From contig OX328132.1 of assembly GCA_946811695.1 (NCBI GenBank), positions 54,571,359-54,635,358 on the forward strand: a stretch of DNA of 64,000 nucleotides, given 5' to 3'. The position numbers and the translations under genes were made by a program. Source of the stretch: Gonocerus acuteangulatus. Lineage: Eukaryota > Arthropoda > Insecta > Hemiptera > Coreidae. Shown piece by piece: positions 1-10,429 of this stretch. The stretch's first letter is position 1. The number at the start of each line of letters is the position of its first letter. The notes beneath the pieces are model-generated. The model had not been told where the DNA came from and made no database searches. It saw nothing but the letters and a program-made list of their open reading frames with translations.

Positions 1-337
1 ATCATCTTAGCGCGGTTCCGTTCTTATCTCTAGACTCATTTAAAATGATTAAAATAGAAGATGTTATTATTTTGGGTCCACATTTCTAGAAAGCATGAAG
101 ATTAGATAGTTAGCCGTCGAGGTGATAAGTAAAGATGGAATGGTTGGGATTCGGCTAAATAAACCTCAATACGATTTTTGTTAAAAAATCTATATTTAGG
201 ACGTTTTGGCTAGTCAGTGGTAGCCTTCGTCAGCAATGAAAGTGCCGGGAGGTAGAGGAGGACCAAAGTTGACAGTTCCATCTTTACTCTCAAGAAAGGT
301 GTTATTTACGATCTTACCTGGGTGGGTCCCCGCCCTA

Positions 338-1345
338 GGAAGGACCCCGCTAGGCATTTGAAAAGCTATATTATCTTGGAAATCCATATCTCTAAGATTA
401 AATTGTTTTTCTTAGTTTTCTTAACCTGATTTGTTATCAAATACATTATCCAACTATAAGCAGTTAAAAAATAACAAGGAATAAAAACAGACAAAAAGAA
501 CAGTTCGAATAAGGGAAATCAATTACTTTAAAGTTTTAAGCACTTATTTCTCTGATTGACATCGTCTAATCAAAACTTTCAGCAGAACCTTTTTTGTAGA
601 GCATTTAGTAAGCTTTTTAATGGTATTCTTCCGTTTCCCAAGATACTCAACCTTTTTAGAGATATTAAGGAAAGTATACAAAGTTACCAAAACTTTTTAT
701 TTCTGTTAATAAAATATTTTATTCTAACCCTTCCTTTACTCTAAACGTAACAAAAATTTCAACATATTAGTGTTGATGAAACTCCAACATGCAGAAAATG
801 TTTCAACTGTATCCCATAATTCTAAGTACCAAAATCAAAGACAAAGAACCCTCCCTAGGAAGGACGCTATGCAGTTGAAAAGCTATATATCTTGGAAATC
901 CATATCTCTAACATTAAATTGTTTTTCTTATTTTTCTTAACCTGTTTTATTTTCAAATACATTATCCAACAATAAGCAATTAAAAAATAACAAGGAATAA
1001 AAAACAGACAAAAAGAACAGTTCGAATAAGCGAAATCAATTACTTTAAAGTTTTAAGCTCTTATTTCTCCGATTGACATCGCCTAATCAAAACTTTCATT
1101 AGAACCTTTTTTTTAGAGCATTTATTTAATAAGCTTTCTAATGGTATTCTTCCATTTACCAAGATTCTCAACCTTTTTCGAGATATTAAGGAAAGTAAAC
1201 AAAGTTACTAAAACTTTTTATGTCTGTTAATAAAATATTTTATTCTAACCCTTCCTTAACTCCAAACGTAACCAAAATTTCAACATTTTAGTTTTGATGA
1301 AAGTAGAACATGCAGAAAATGTTTCAACTGAATCCCATGATTCTA
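338..1345 (+). repeat. 515-bp tandem duplication inside family B copy 1
   Basis: The block starting CTAGGAAGGACCCCGCTAGG at 338 recurs from about 852. Both units run through the same AT-rich stretch, the TTCTCCGATTGACATCG segment and the ACCCTTCCTT segment in the same order, with scattered differences. Copies 2 and 3 carry this block only once, so the duplication is specific to this copy or a subfamily. Confidence 0.75.
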
Positions 1346-1656
1346 AGTACCCAAACCAAAAACGGTATTCAAAAAATATTTTTCCAATTTTCTCGAAAAC
1401 GGTTAAAGCTATCGCCTTGAAAATGGTTTCATTCGTTTTCCTAGCCCAGGAATCATATAAAACGAGTACTTAGAAGCTCATGAACTCAAAAACGTAAGCG
1501 TTACGATTTTTTTTGCGCGAATTTCGCCCCAAACGCCATCTTCCAGTAGGCGGATTTTGCTGGTTAACGAACTTGACCTTTCAAATTGGACGAAGGATTT
1601 TTGTACCAAATTTCATCAAAATCGGACCATTCGTCTTCTACCTAGAGAGCGAACAG

Positions 1657-1660
<4 letters not shown>

Positions 1661-1729
<69 letters not shown>

Positions 1730-1747
1730 TATACATATATATATATA
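1661..1747. repeat. (TA)n microsatellite in family B copy 1
   Basis: Nearly uninterrupted TA dinucleotides with a few imperfect units at the right end. It sits directly after AGAGCGAACAGACAAA, the same position as in copy 2. Confidence 0.97.
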
Positions 1748-1889
1748 CAAATTTGAACCACCGTTATTTTCGGTCTCTAGGGGTTCTGAAACGCGAAAAT
1801 TTCTTGTCGGCACTTCCGGATTGTTTCATTGTATCAACCCTATAAGCGGGGTTCCTCCCTATGGGGGAGGGAGGAACCGCGCTAAAACT

Positions 1890-2239
1890 GACTTTGATCA
1901 AATTCAAGAACAAGAGGGGAAAATTGTTTGAATGATATTAGGCCCAATTATATAAAAAATACAGACGTCGAAGTAATGTGGTCATACAAGAATCAAATTG
2001 AGAGATCAGTTCTGAATAAACCACTGGAAAGTTGATTAAAGTTTTAAAACTGTTGTGAGATTCGGCAGCCTGCAGGATTTTGTTGTTGTTGAAAGAGTAG
2101 TGATTTTCGCTTACTAGAAGCTTTTATTAATTTATACTTTTTGAATTGATTGAATGAGATACTTGTGTACATTAGCCTTAAGGAAATTTACATTAGCCTT
2201 TAAGGAAATTTAATGCTGATTTCAAAAATGAAATATTAA
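1890..2239. other. Unassigned AT-rich sequence
   Basis: No coding signal or recognised repeat. It contains a short direct repeat of TTAGCCTTAAGGAAATTTA (2172-2212). Confidence 0.5.
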
Positions 2240-2435
2240 AAAAAAATGTGTACAAGCAGAGAAAATTGAAGTAGTACTACAAAAAACACGGATTTTTCTA
2301 AAGAACCTTTAGAATAGCATATGTTTGGAACGGAGTGAGATAGATATGTGTGGTTGGTGGTGTTGAACGACAATTTTTTGTCTAGTTTCACCCCATGGAG
2401 TGTTGTCATTAACTTGCGATACACCCTGTATATGT
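2240..2435 (-). repeat. Insect-type TACAGGGTGT repeat fragment
   Basis: Read on the minus strand from about 2435, the segment opens with TATACAGGGTGTATCGCAAG and continues with GACAACACTCCATGGGGTG. A related opening, TATACAGGGTGTCCCC followed by TGTCAAACTTCGGG, occurs on the plus strand at 57546. Sequences opening like this are common dispersed repeats in insect genomes; the superfamily is not known to me. The minus-strand reading frames here show no known domain. Confidence 0.4.
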
Positions 2436-2439
2436 AATA

Positions 2440-3260
2440 AATGTAAGAGATAATATAAGGAATGCATTTTGAGTGGTAAGAAAGTTGGATCAATGGAAGA
2501 AGGGTGGAAGTAAGCCTCTAGTTGGTTACACAATCACGATTCATTAAAGTAATCCTTGCTAACTAGAAGGACACTTTCTTAGATTAGTATCCGCTCTTGT
2601 GTATTTAACTGTTGAATTTGGAAACGTGTATAGAATGCGTGAAGGGAATAACGGACTGCGTTCCCGAGTATAGCCTTCGACCTAAAGGATGGAGGGAGGG
2701 GTAGGGAGAACCATCCTTGCTAGGATTAAATTGCAATTTCTAATCCGTTTCAGCTCCTTGTCGGAATCCGGGAGTGTAATTTTCCCCTATGGGGGCCGGG
2801 GGTATACACAGCCTCCCTACCAATCCGCTTTTATGACAGAAGGGTAACACCTCCCACGAGAAATTATAACAATTAAAATTCCAGATAATTTATAAATCGG
2901 GTAAAGGGGGGGGGATTAGCTACTTCCGCTCCGGGGTTATCTGAGCCAGGGGCCAGTTACTATGCAAAACACACCAATTCCAAGGCCCCTCCTTCCTTAA
3001 GACGAAATTAATAAGCTCCTTATTATTCCATGCCGCTTCGCTACTTCCAAAACGGCTCTCGCTCTCTCGCGACATAAAACCTCGCAAATAACACTAAAAC
3101 ACTAGCCATCACCCAATAGTACTCGTACCGCCTAGTTAGCACATGGTAGGTGTGTATTAGCTTCTCGATAATTTTTATAGACCAATTGTGGGGGTATTGG
3201 TTTCGCTATGGAATGAGCAATGGATTATCTTGTTGTCCATGATTTCATGAAGCATCTTAT
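2440..3260. other. Unassigned sequence with G/C-rich patches
   Basis: No gene recognised. Around 2690-2900 there are GGAGGGAGGGG and GGGGGCCGGGGG-like runs, with no reading frame of note and no convincing inverted ends. Confidence 0.5.
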
Positions 3261-3262
3261 TA

Positions 3263-3767
3263 TCAGGCTGTACCGTATGAAATGTCAGTTTTCCTTCAAA
3301 AGTTTTGAAACTGTCGTGGCTTCTACTCCGAGTTCTTTGGCATATTTCCTAGTGCTTTTTGAGGGACAAGCTTCAACCCTTTCTTTCAGGTGGTCATTGT
3401 CAAGCTTGGTTTCTGGACTTCCCCGCTCCTCGTTGTCAAGGTCAAAATTTCCACTTCGAAACCTGGAAAACCAACGGTAAACAGTTCGTTCGTTCACCGT
3501 TTCCTCCCCGAACGCCGTGTTAATGTTCATACACGCCTCAGCAGCGCTATGACCGAGCTTAAATTCATAACGAAAAATAATACGGATTTCCGTTGAAGTC
3601 ATAATTTATGTTTTATTTTTTTCTCAGAGGATCGTTCTCACAACACAGTACGCAAGTTACTGATTACATAATAGGAATAAAAGAGCTTTAATTCTATATG
3701 AATAACAATAGGGAAAGGATTAAATTGCAAAGTAAACAAAACTGACATTTCATACGGTACAGCCTGA
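3263..3767 (-). mobile_element. Internally deleted mariner element with intact terminal inverted repeats
   Basis: The ends are perfect inverted repeats of about 30 bp: TCAGGCTGTACCGTATGA... at 3263 and its complement ending at 3767, each flanked by TA (3261-3262 and 3768-3769), the target duplication of Tc1/mariner elements. At about 505 bp it is far shorter than a complete mariner of about 1.3 kb. The minus-strand reading frame (3602-3285) encodes only the N-terminal part of transposase and runs straight into the distal inverted repeat, so the catalytic DDD region has been deleted. Perfect ends suggest it was mobilised in trans fairly recently. Confidence 0.9.
3285..3602 (-). pseudogene. Mariner transposase, N-terminal DNA-binding domain only (105 aa)
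   Basis: The ATG at 3602 opens an uninterrupted 105-codon frame. Residues about 10-50 (FKLGHSAAEACMNINTAFGE then TVNERTVYRWFSRFRSGNF) match the first helix-turn-helix of mariner transposases, as in the cecropia-type/SETMAR relatives. Residues about 65-105 (DNDHLKERVEACPSKSTRKY then ELGVEATTVSKLLKEN) match the second helix-turn-helix. The frame stops inside the distal inverted repeat, so the linker and all three catalytic aspartates are absent. Known: full-length family members have roughly 340 residues. Inferred: if expressed, the protein could bind the element's ends but not cut them, and might act as a repressor. No promoter evidence is seen. Confidence 0.85.
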
Positions 3768-3822
3768 TAGAAAAATTGTATTATTTTTATTAATGGGGGG
3801 ATCGTTGACCGTTGGCGATGAG

Positions 3823-4160
3823 AAGGTAGAATTTCTCAGGGCTCGGTCGTGGTATCCTAATAAATTTACATATTTAATAGGAATATATGTTTTATTGTTT
3901 GCTGACGTTTCGGCTTGAAATTCAAGCCTTCATCAGGGCGACCAGTAGACGGAGAACTAAAACTCGCGGACGTGTTATCATTTCTGAGGATGATGCGGAA
4001 ATGATTACACATCTGTAAATCATAGTTCTCCGTCTTCTCATTGCCCTGATGAAGGCTTGAATTTCAAGCCAAAACATCGGAAAATAATAAAACTCTTTTT
4101 TCCTATAAAGTATGTAAATTTATTAAGATACCACGACCGAACCCTGACAAATTCTACCTT
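3823..4160. mobile_element. Foldback element with 135-bp arms and hammerhead-core-like motifs
   Basis: The left arm (3823-3958) and right arm (4024-4160) are inverted copies, starting AAGGTAGAATTT and ending ATTCTACCTT. Both hold the motif CTGATGA-AGGCTTG-AATTT-CAAGCC followed by an A-rich box. The spacer (3959-4023) folds again: GTGTTATCATTTC faces GGAAATGATTACAC. The arms have diverged, with GCCGAAACGTC in the left against GCCAAAACATC in the right. Each arm ends outward with AATAAAAC and AT-rich DNA, like two 3' ends placed head-to-head. A Penelope-like origin is an inference from the hammerhead-type core. Confidence 0.75.
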
Positions 4161-4174
4161 CGTATTATTTTGTT

Positions 4175-4300
4175 GCTTTATCAAAATCCTGCTGTGGGAG
4201 ACTCTTACATTGGACAGGAGATACAAGGTATTCCATGTAAAAAAAAAAAAATAAAATAAAATAAATTATTAATATATTTGTACATACTCGAAGAAGAAAC
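4175..4300 (+). repeat. Family D dispersed repeat, copy 1
   Basis: TTGCTTTATCAAAATCCTG, TGGACAGGAGATACAAG and a following TATTTGTACATACTCGAAG are mirrored in order at 38985-39110 (TTGCTTTGTCAAAATCCTGG, TGGACAGGACATAAAAG, TATATTCTACATACTCAAAG). A two-copy dispersed repeat of unknown class. Confidence 0.6.
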
Positions 4301-4495
4301 CGATTTTCACTTCTTAGAGGAATGCCCAATATTAAAAGAGTTTAGAAAACAGCGGTTCAAGAATGCTACTCTAGAAGAATTCTAAATTATTGCTTACCTC
4401 AATGATGAGGATTGGGCTAAAATAAGCCCGAAGATCAACCTCAAAGATTTCTTAGAGAAGCATACCGTTACAGATAGGGATCGAAACTGTAAAAA
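4285..4495 (+). pseudogene. LINE C-terminal zinc-knuckle fragment
   Basis: The plus-strand translation EEETDFHFLEECPILKEFR, then an in-frame stop, then a run with WAKISPKINLKDFLEKH, resembles the C-terminal end of non-LTR ORF2 proteins of the CR1/Jockey type: E-x-HFL-x-C-P-x-(Y/L)-x5-R with a downstream hydrophobic helix. The upstream cysteine pair and all of the reverse transcriptase are missing. The stop codon shows it is dead. Confidence 0.55.
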
Positions 4496-4499
4496 AAAC

Positions 4500-5115
4500 T
4501 TTTATTTTATAAGTTAATAAAAAAACCTTTATTGAAAAGTTTTAAGAGTAAAAGTTATTCAGGAACTCCTAAAATTAGGTACGTGAAAATGAAAGTTAAT
4601 GTAATACTTTTATTTTTTTCAATGTGAAATAAACGTTTTTAGTATTTTAGTCAAGAATTTTATGGTTATCGTTGGTTTAACATACCTGAAATACTGGAAA
4701 GAAGGAAAATACACACTTTCAAACCTATAGCAACTATCACTTATCCTACACCTTCCAGTCCAGTCACTCAAGTAAATGTTGAAAGAGCCTTTTGAACCCA
4801 AAAGTATATATTGAATGATTACACTGTTCTGCAAAAAAAAAAAAAACTTTTCTCCCCTCCCTTGAACAATTTTGCCTGTTTCTCATGTTTTCAGGTGTGC
4901 TGAGTCCGAATCTGAACTCAGAAAAATTCTATCACCCTCTGATTTTGAGAGAAAAGAGGAGAAACTTGGAAAAAATGAAAAATTGTATTTGAAAATTATT
5001 GTCTTTATTATAACAGATTTTTTTTTCTTTTTCAACGGTAAAATATAATTAATTGAATCCTGCATGTTATCAGGTATAATACTAGATATGACACAACTCA
5101 AAAAATATACACACA
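4500..5115. other. Unassigned AT-rich sequence
   Basis: No gene found. It contains several A or T runs of 10-12 bases. No reading frame here resembles a known protein. Confidence 0.5.
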
Positions 5116-5118
5116 TCG

Positions 5119-6766
5119 TCAATGAGTATTTTTTTTTCTTTTGTACTCTTCCTCCTCTGTCTCCTGCTGCAGTGTCCAGCAGTAATCCGCCAGCATCTTC
5201 TCATTCCATTTGCCAGTATATCTTTTTTCCATTCTGGATATGTCTTGGTGGAATAGTTCTCCATGTTCGTCCGAAACTGCACCCAAATTTGGGGCGAAAA
5301 AGTCTAGGTGACTATGCAGGAAATGTATTTTTAAGGACATATTGCATCCCAATGTTTTATATGAAGTAAGCAGTTCTTGGACTATTTTTCGGTAGTCTCT
5401 AGATTTTTCGTTTCCCAAAAACTTAGCACATACCTCTCAAAAAGCAATCCAAGCCTTTTTCTCAGTAGTATTTAACTTTGCTTCAAAAGTGAGGTCCTTG
5501 AGTAGATGTCGAATTTGGGGTCCTACGAAAATTCCCTCCTTTATCTTAGCATCGCTGAGATGCGGAAATTTTTGTTTTAAGTACATGAAACCTTCTCCTT
5601 CCTTGTCCATCGCTTTTACGAAGTTTTTCATTACCCCCAATTTTATGTGGAGTGGGGGTAAAATTATTTGGTTTTTGTCCACTAATGGAGGATTGGTAAT
5701 GTTTTTTTTCACCTACTTTTTCCTTACGGTCTGGCCATTTTTTTACGACATAATGGTCTCCTCTTTTTCTGCTGTCCCACTCGCGCAAAAAACAACAAAA
5801 ATTAGTGTAACCTCCTTGGAGTCCTGTAAGCATGGCTACCACTTTAAGATCTGCACAAATGCGCCATTTGTACTCATGGTACTTGATTTTTTGTAGAAGT
5901 ATCTTCATGTTGTCATAAGTTTCTTTCATGTGGACCGAATGAGCTACTGGGATAGATGGATGTTTGTTTCCATTATGAAGGAGTACTCCTTTTAAACTAA
6001 ACTTGGAGCTGTCAATGATTAGTCTCCATTCCTCTGGATTGGTTGGCAGATCAAGTTCCTGGAGCAAATGAAATACATCATTGCAAAATACAAGATTTTC
6101 TTCCATCGAGAAAAAGCATAGAACTCCTGATTCCCGTTTTCTGAAGAAAGATATATTCACGCCTCCTTCCAAGAGATTCCATTGTTGCAACCTTGACCCA
6201 AGCAGCTGAGCTTTTGATTTTGGGAGATCTAAATCACGAACAAGATCATTCAATCGCCTCTGATTTATGAGCTGTGGCTGAGTTTCAGAGGGGCTGGACG
6301 AACTTGAAATTTCTTCTTGTTGACTGGTTCCAGGTTGAGGTGAAACGCTTTCAGAATCGCTGCACTCCTCAGAACTAAGACGGAACTACTCGGATTTGGT
6401 GGGATGGGCATGGAGGCATCATGTGGAGCTGGTCTTCTGTTGGGGTAAACAATTTTCTTTTTGCTCTTGAACGAGAAACCTTTGATTGTGGTCATGCAAA
6501 AATAGCAATCGGTCACGTGATTTGTAGGTTCTCGCCATATCATGGGAACTGCAAATGGCATTGACTTATGTGTCCCATTTAGCCATCCAGTCAGAGAACG
6601 TGAGCATGAACTACAGCATATTTTAGGAGCCCAGGATTTGTCCTGATCACTTACTTTACATCCAAAGTATAACTCGTATGCCTTCTTCACCAGCGGAGTC
6701 AGAGGTTTTACTATGTTATCAGAGGTGGACTTGAATGTGACTTCACCTCAAACATAGCAAAAGGAA
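5119..6766 (-). pseudogene. Broken copy of an arthropod multi-copy protein family (function unknown)
   Basis: Read right to left, the conserved blocks come in order: DSFCYV-stop-GEVTFKSTSD (the Cys of a CYVCGE motif has become TGA at 6748-6750); PLVKKAYELYFGCKVSDQDK; SWAPKICCSSCSR; AVPMIWREPTNHVTDCYFC; a serine-rich linker; LNDLVRDLDLPKSKAQLLGS; IDSSKFSLKGVLLHNGN; KWRICADLKVVAMLTGLQGG; PPLHIKLGVMKNFVKAMDK; KIKEGIFVGPQIR; a TGA after KKAWIAF (5437-5439); LGCNMSLKIHFLHSHLDFFA; FHQDISRMEKRYTGKW; MLADYCW. Frameshifts fall near 6370 and 5720. I recognise the block order as a family present in many near-identical copies in arthropod genomes, suggesting mobility. No family name or activity can be stated. 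The N-terminal CxxC and CxxCSR pairs look zinc-binding. It spans about 550 codons with at least four lesions. Confidence 0.8.
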
Positions 6767-6829
6767 TCAGGCTTATTTATATACTGTCGTGATATTACAG
6801 AGAAAAAGTGAACTGTTCCCAGAACAATG

Positions 6830-8320
6830 ATAGCACAACTGAATATCCAAATAAGTGCGTTTAGCGAAAGCCTCGAGAGTACTGATCAAATCCTAGAAGA
6901 AAATAGTGACAAGAGAGGGGCTGAGTGGGAGGGGGGGAGTTGGGGTATTGAGGGTGAAAGGGGGGCAGGTAAGGATTTGAATGAAAAGGATACCACCATA
7001 AAAGAGAAAGGAAGGTCATTCCCCTAAAGATCCAGGTAGAGACCAAATCCCTGCCTCAAGATGAAAAACTGAAAAAACACTTTTAGCCATATTTCTTCAA
7101 CCACTAGTAATATTCCCATCAAATTTTTTTTCGTTCAAATATACTTCATTGCGCTCAAAATCATCGGGCTTTTGAATTTTTTTCACTATGTTTTGATGCC
7201 AACAAAAAATTCGTCAAATTTACAAAAAAACTCACATTTTTGGATAAAAAACTAGAATTTCTCAAGAAACTGTGCGTGATAGACAGAATCTGACTTCAAA
7301 TTCGTGTTCAGCACATTTGAAAACAGTAAGAAAGCATGTTTTGGTTTGAAGGAGGATTTTCGTGCAGAACAGTGTTATAGATATAGTCTAAATTCCACCA
7401 AATTAGAAGATAAATTATTATTGAAATTTAATTAATTCTTTAAAAAAAGTGAAATGTTCTTTGTTTAAAAATTTAGTTTTGTTTATTTACTGAAATATAT
7501 TTTTGATACAAAACCAAAATTAAACATTAGTAGCTTTAATTTATTCTTTTAAAATGTTTCCTATTAAGTATTTTAATAAGAATTACTTTAATGCTTTCAT
7601 TTTTTAAGTAAAAAAAAAAAACTTTTTAAAATAGTTTAAACTCAGAAAGTTATTTTGAATTTTTACTTTTTAAAAATGAAAATAAAAGTTACCAATTATT
7701 TTTGACCCCTGGTTACAGGCAATGAATCGGATTAGAATTTAATTTTTAATCAGACGGACAGATGTCCATTGTGGAGAGGGTTTTCTGTATTCATTTATTT
7801 TGTAAATATAGTAATAATACCGTAAAATGGTTTCACATTTGTACAGTGTGGTGAAATTACCACATTGGTACAAACCTATACAGCTTATATATTTGTCTAA
7901 GAGCGAACAGAGAAATATATAGATATATATAGGTATTCTGTTCGCACTCTTTGGGCGAAATTCGACCCTTTTTTTTTTTGTTATCTCTTGATATTTTGTG
8001 AATATTCACATATTTTGTGATTGTTTACAATTTTTTCCGTGAATTAATTTGTATTCCCAGGAAAATTTGCGAATAAAATTTTATTTGTATTTTTATATTT
8101 AATATACAAATACATTCGTATTTACAATTATGAATACCAATTTATTTATATTCGTATTTACAAATATATGAATGACGAATAAATTCGTATTTTTATTTAT
8201 AAATAAAATTACGCCCATCTCTGCACCAGAAAAGAAAAGTCTCTTCAATATTTCATTGTTTTTCACAAAATATTGTTTATATTTATTCCAGGCTTTCCAG
8301 ATGAGAAAAGGGATAAGAAC
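6830..8320. other. Unassigned, very AT-rich
   Basis: No gene recognised. 6900-6990 is a G-rich purine tract. 7090-8200 is strongly AT-rich with long A and T runs and TATTTGTATTT-like near-repeats at 8080-8200. A short (TA)-like patch lies at 7914-7935. GAGCGAACAGAGAAATATA at 7901 resembles the sequence before the microsatellite in family B. Confidence 0.5.
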
Positions 8321-8325
8321 GGAAA

Positions 8326-8482
8326 TATCCCCCCGTGGTCTAGTTGCTAACGGCTTAGGTTCTTATGCGGGAAATGGTGTGTTCGATCTGGCGGCAGGAA
8401 TTTTCTTGTCTCACGGCTCGTTGGGAAAATTACTCGCTGTAACCTCGATGTCGGCGCTTATGACCTAGATGTCGATGCGCCG

Positions 8483-8484
<2 letters not shown>
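8326..8484 (+). mobile_element. tRNA-derived SINE (family 1) with tail hairpin
   Basis: The head CCCCGTGGTCTAGTTGCTAA carries an A-box-like element, and GTGTTCGATCTGG (about 8379-8391) is a B-box. The body GGAATTTTCTTGTC leads to GATGTC, then the tail hairpin GGCGC (8453-8457) TTATGACC ... GCGCC (8477-8481). The same layout occurs at 20970 and 27462. The tail runs directly into a (TA)n tract instead of poly-A. Confidence 0.85.
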
Positions 8485-8581
<97 letters not shown>

Positions 8582-8598
8582 CATATATACGGACTTTT
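8484..8598. repeat. (TA)n microsatellite
   Basis: TA dinucleotides with occasional TG/TAC units, abutting the SINE tail. Confidence 0.97.
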
Positions 8599-8599
8599 T

Positions 8600-9535
8600 T
8601 TTAAATATAAGGGCTCACAGATAATTTATACAGAATAAAAATAGGTGCCGGTCCAGAATTAATTTACTGCAAATCAGATAAGAGTAACCACACTAATTCA
8701 GCGTGGTTTTAGCAAGGACTTTTTCTTTACCTACGGCGAAAGTATTGAGTGAGCCGATGAGGACTGTCCAGGGGTGAGAATAAAGGATGGAGCATGGCAG
8801 CGTGAGAGAGAAAGAGAGCGATGTGTGTTGGGGAGGGGGTAGGTTGGGGAAGGGGAGGTGCTTTCAGAAGGTCCTGATAAGAAAAGGGCACTCCTCAGGA
8901 AGGATTAGAGCAAAGGATAATACCTCAACCTGGGTGCTTATTGCCCCCCACTCCTCCCCGCCATATTACCAGGACACTCTCTTTCTTCTCATACGTCCCT
9001 GTCGCCGTCTCACGGATAAACCAGATTTATCAACGTTTTCCTGCCTATAGACATTGTTACGAAGATTGCCACACTCCAGTCGGTTCAGATATCATTGTTT
9101 TGGTAATTCCTCTATAGATTGAAAGGTAACACCATCAAAACATATATTTTATTTTGCTAGAAATACAAAGTTTCTGGTAATTCGACCCACATCCTTCGCG
9201 AGGTGATAGTTTTGGTCAAAACATACAGTTTTAAGTTCATATTCCCTTACCCAAAAGTTACCGTCATTAGTAGTTCAGTGGCACAAAATTGAGCGTTCTA
9301 TCTGAAATTTAGCGGAGCTACTGAAATTATAAAAACCTGTGTTTTCCGGACTTTTAGTTAATGTATCTTACATAATGACCACATTTTTAAATTACATTAT
9401 ATTTGCAATAAGAAACACCCGGTATTGAAACATTGTTATGTAAATAAGAGTTATACAAAAAGCCTCAACGTGAGGTGGAGAACCTTCCACTAGTAAGACC
9501 ACGTCTAGACGCGAAACTTTTTTAATTATAATTTG
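8600..9535. other. Unassigned sequence
   Basis: No recognised gene or repeat. 8780-8890 is purine-rich (GAGAGAGAAAGAGAG, GGGGAGGGGG). The reading frames lack known motifs. Confidence 0.5.
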
Positions 9536-9540
9536 TTGCC

Positions 9541-9570
9541 CTGAAGAGGTACCACAAAGGTGTGAAACAT
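9541..9570 (+). other. CTGAAGA-stem-GAAAC motif (hammerhead-core-like)
   Basis: CTGAAGA at 9541, then GTACC/GGTGT (a 5-bp stem including wobbles) around an ACAAA loop, then GAAACATG. It fits the CUGANGA-stem II-GAAA core order; no third stem can be drawn. It is followed by AT-rich sequence and GTTTTTATTATTT. Confidence 0.4.
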
Positions 9571-9619
9571 GTAGGGATGAAATAACGCAAGTGTAACTGT
9601 ATAGTGAAGTTTTTATTAT

Positions 9620-10277
9620 TTGACCTTCTCCCGAGTACGAAAATTCGAAGATTAAGTAACTTATTTTCATGTATGGTTTTACTTGGATCCTGGCAGTAGT
9701 AACATGACCGTCAATTAATTATCTTATTTACCCTTTTCTTTCCAATAATTTATTTACTACGCTGTTTTTACGCCAATGTTAATATCAGAGTCAATCAATG
9801 TTAACATGAGCCCTATTTTATTTATTTTTAACTATGAACTTAAGATGTTCTTTTTCTGTTCTTAACACTTCCGCTGCGGGTGTAATTACGGAAGGGCACA
9901 AGCGATCTTTTATGAAAAACAAATGTCGACATGAAAAATTCAAACAAAAAATGCACCCTATACTGAGGTATTCCGAAACAATGACAGCCGCAGTGAAAGT
10001 GTTAGGAGTGCTATTGAAATAATATTTATATCAAGTCATGCCTTATAAAAGATTGATATAAGAACATATTTATGCATATAAAGGGCCCATTACAGTACCA
10101 AAATGTGTAATGGTTTGATAAAAATAAAATTAATCGACATTACTTCTGAAAACGTAGTGTGCATCAACCTCTGTAGAAATTAGTTTCCAAGCCTACAATG
10201 TATTGTAGAAGAAAATGAAGAAAAAACAATTACAGTAGTGAATCTAAAACTGCTGAGTAAATTCATATACAAAAAAG
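9620..10277. other. Unassigned AT-rich sequence
   Basis: No gene or recognised repeat seen between the motif at 9541 and family B copy 2. Confidence 0.5.
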
Positions 10278-10395
10278 TGCGACTCGCAGGAACTGCGTCA
10301 TCTCAGCGCGGTTCCATTCATATCCCTAGTGTCATTTTGTAGACTTAAAATAGAAACAGTTATTACTTTGTTTAGATCATTCCTAATGTAAACAA

Positions 10396-10400
<5 letters not shown>

Positions 10401-10428
<28 letters not shown>
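10401..10428. repeat. Poly-A tract (28)
   Basis: Uninterrupted A run inside family B copy 2, absent from copy 1 at the equivalent site. It may mark a decayed retroposon tail. Confidence 0.95.

Positions 10429-10429
<1 letters not shown>

Larger units (their letters stand above)
1..1885 (+). mobile_element. Family B copy 1, Helitron/Helentron-like non-autonomous element with (TA)n core
   Basis: The window opens inside the 5' end (ATCATCTTAGCGCGGTTCC) and the element ends at about 1885 with GCGCTAA. Seen: a subterminal AGCGCGGTTCC near the 5' end is inverted as GGAACCGCGCT at the 3' end. A perfect 11-bp hairpin (arms 1850-1860 and 1868-1878) lies just before the terminal GCGCTAA. A (TA)n tract (1661-1747) splits a left block from a right block. 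Copies 2 (10278-11832) and 3 (47713-49041) share this order. Asymmetric terminal inverted repeats, a 3' hairpin close to a CTRR-like end and an internal microsatellite are described for Helentron-associated elements, so that class is inferred. No transposase is encoded. The short reading frames are TA-repeat translations or non-coding. The copy contains a tandem internal duplication of about 515 bp. Confidence 0.7.

Noticed and set aside
3902..3941. Complete hammerhead ribozyme
   Set aside because: CTGATGA, stem II and GAAA are present, but no convincing stem I or stem III could be drawn, so only a core-like motif is claimed.
5489..5896. 135-codon plus-strand frame
   Set aside because: Antisense shadow of the multi-copy-family pseudogene on the minus strand.
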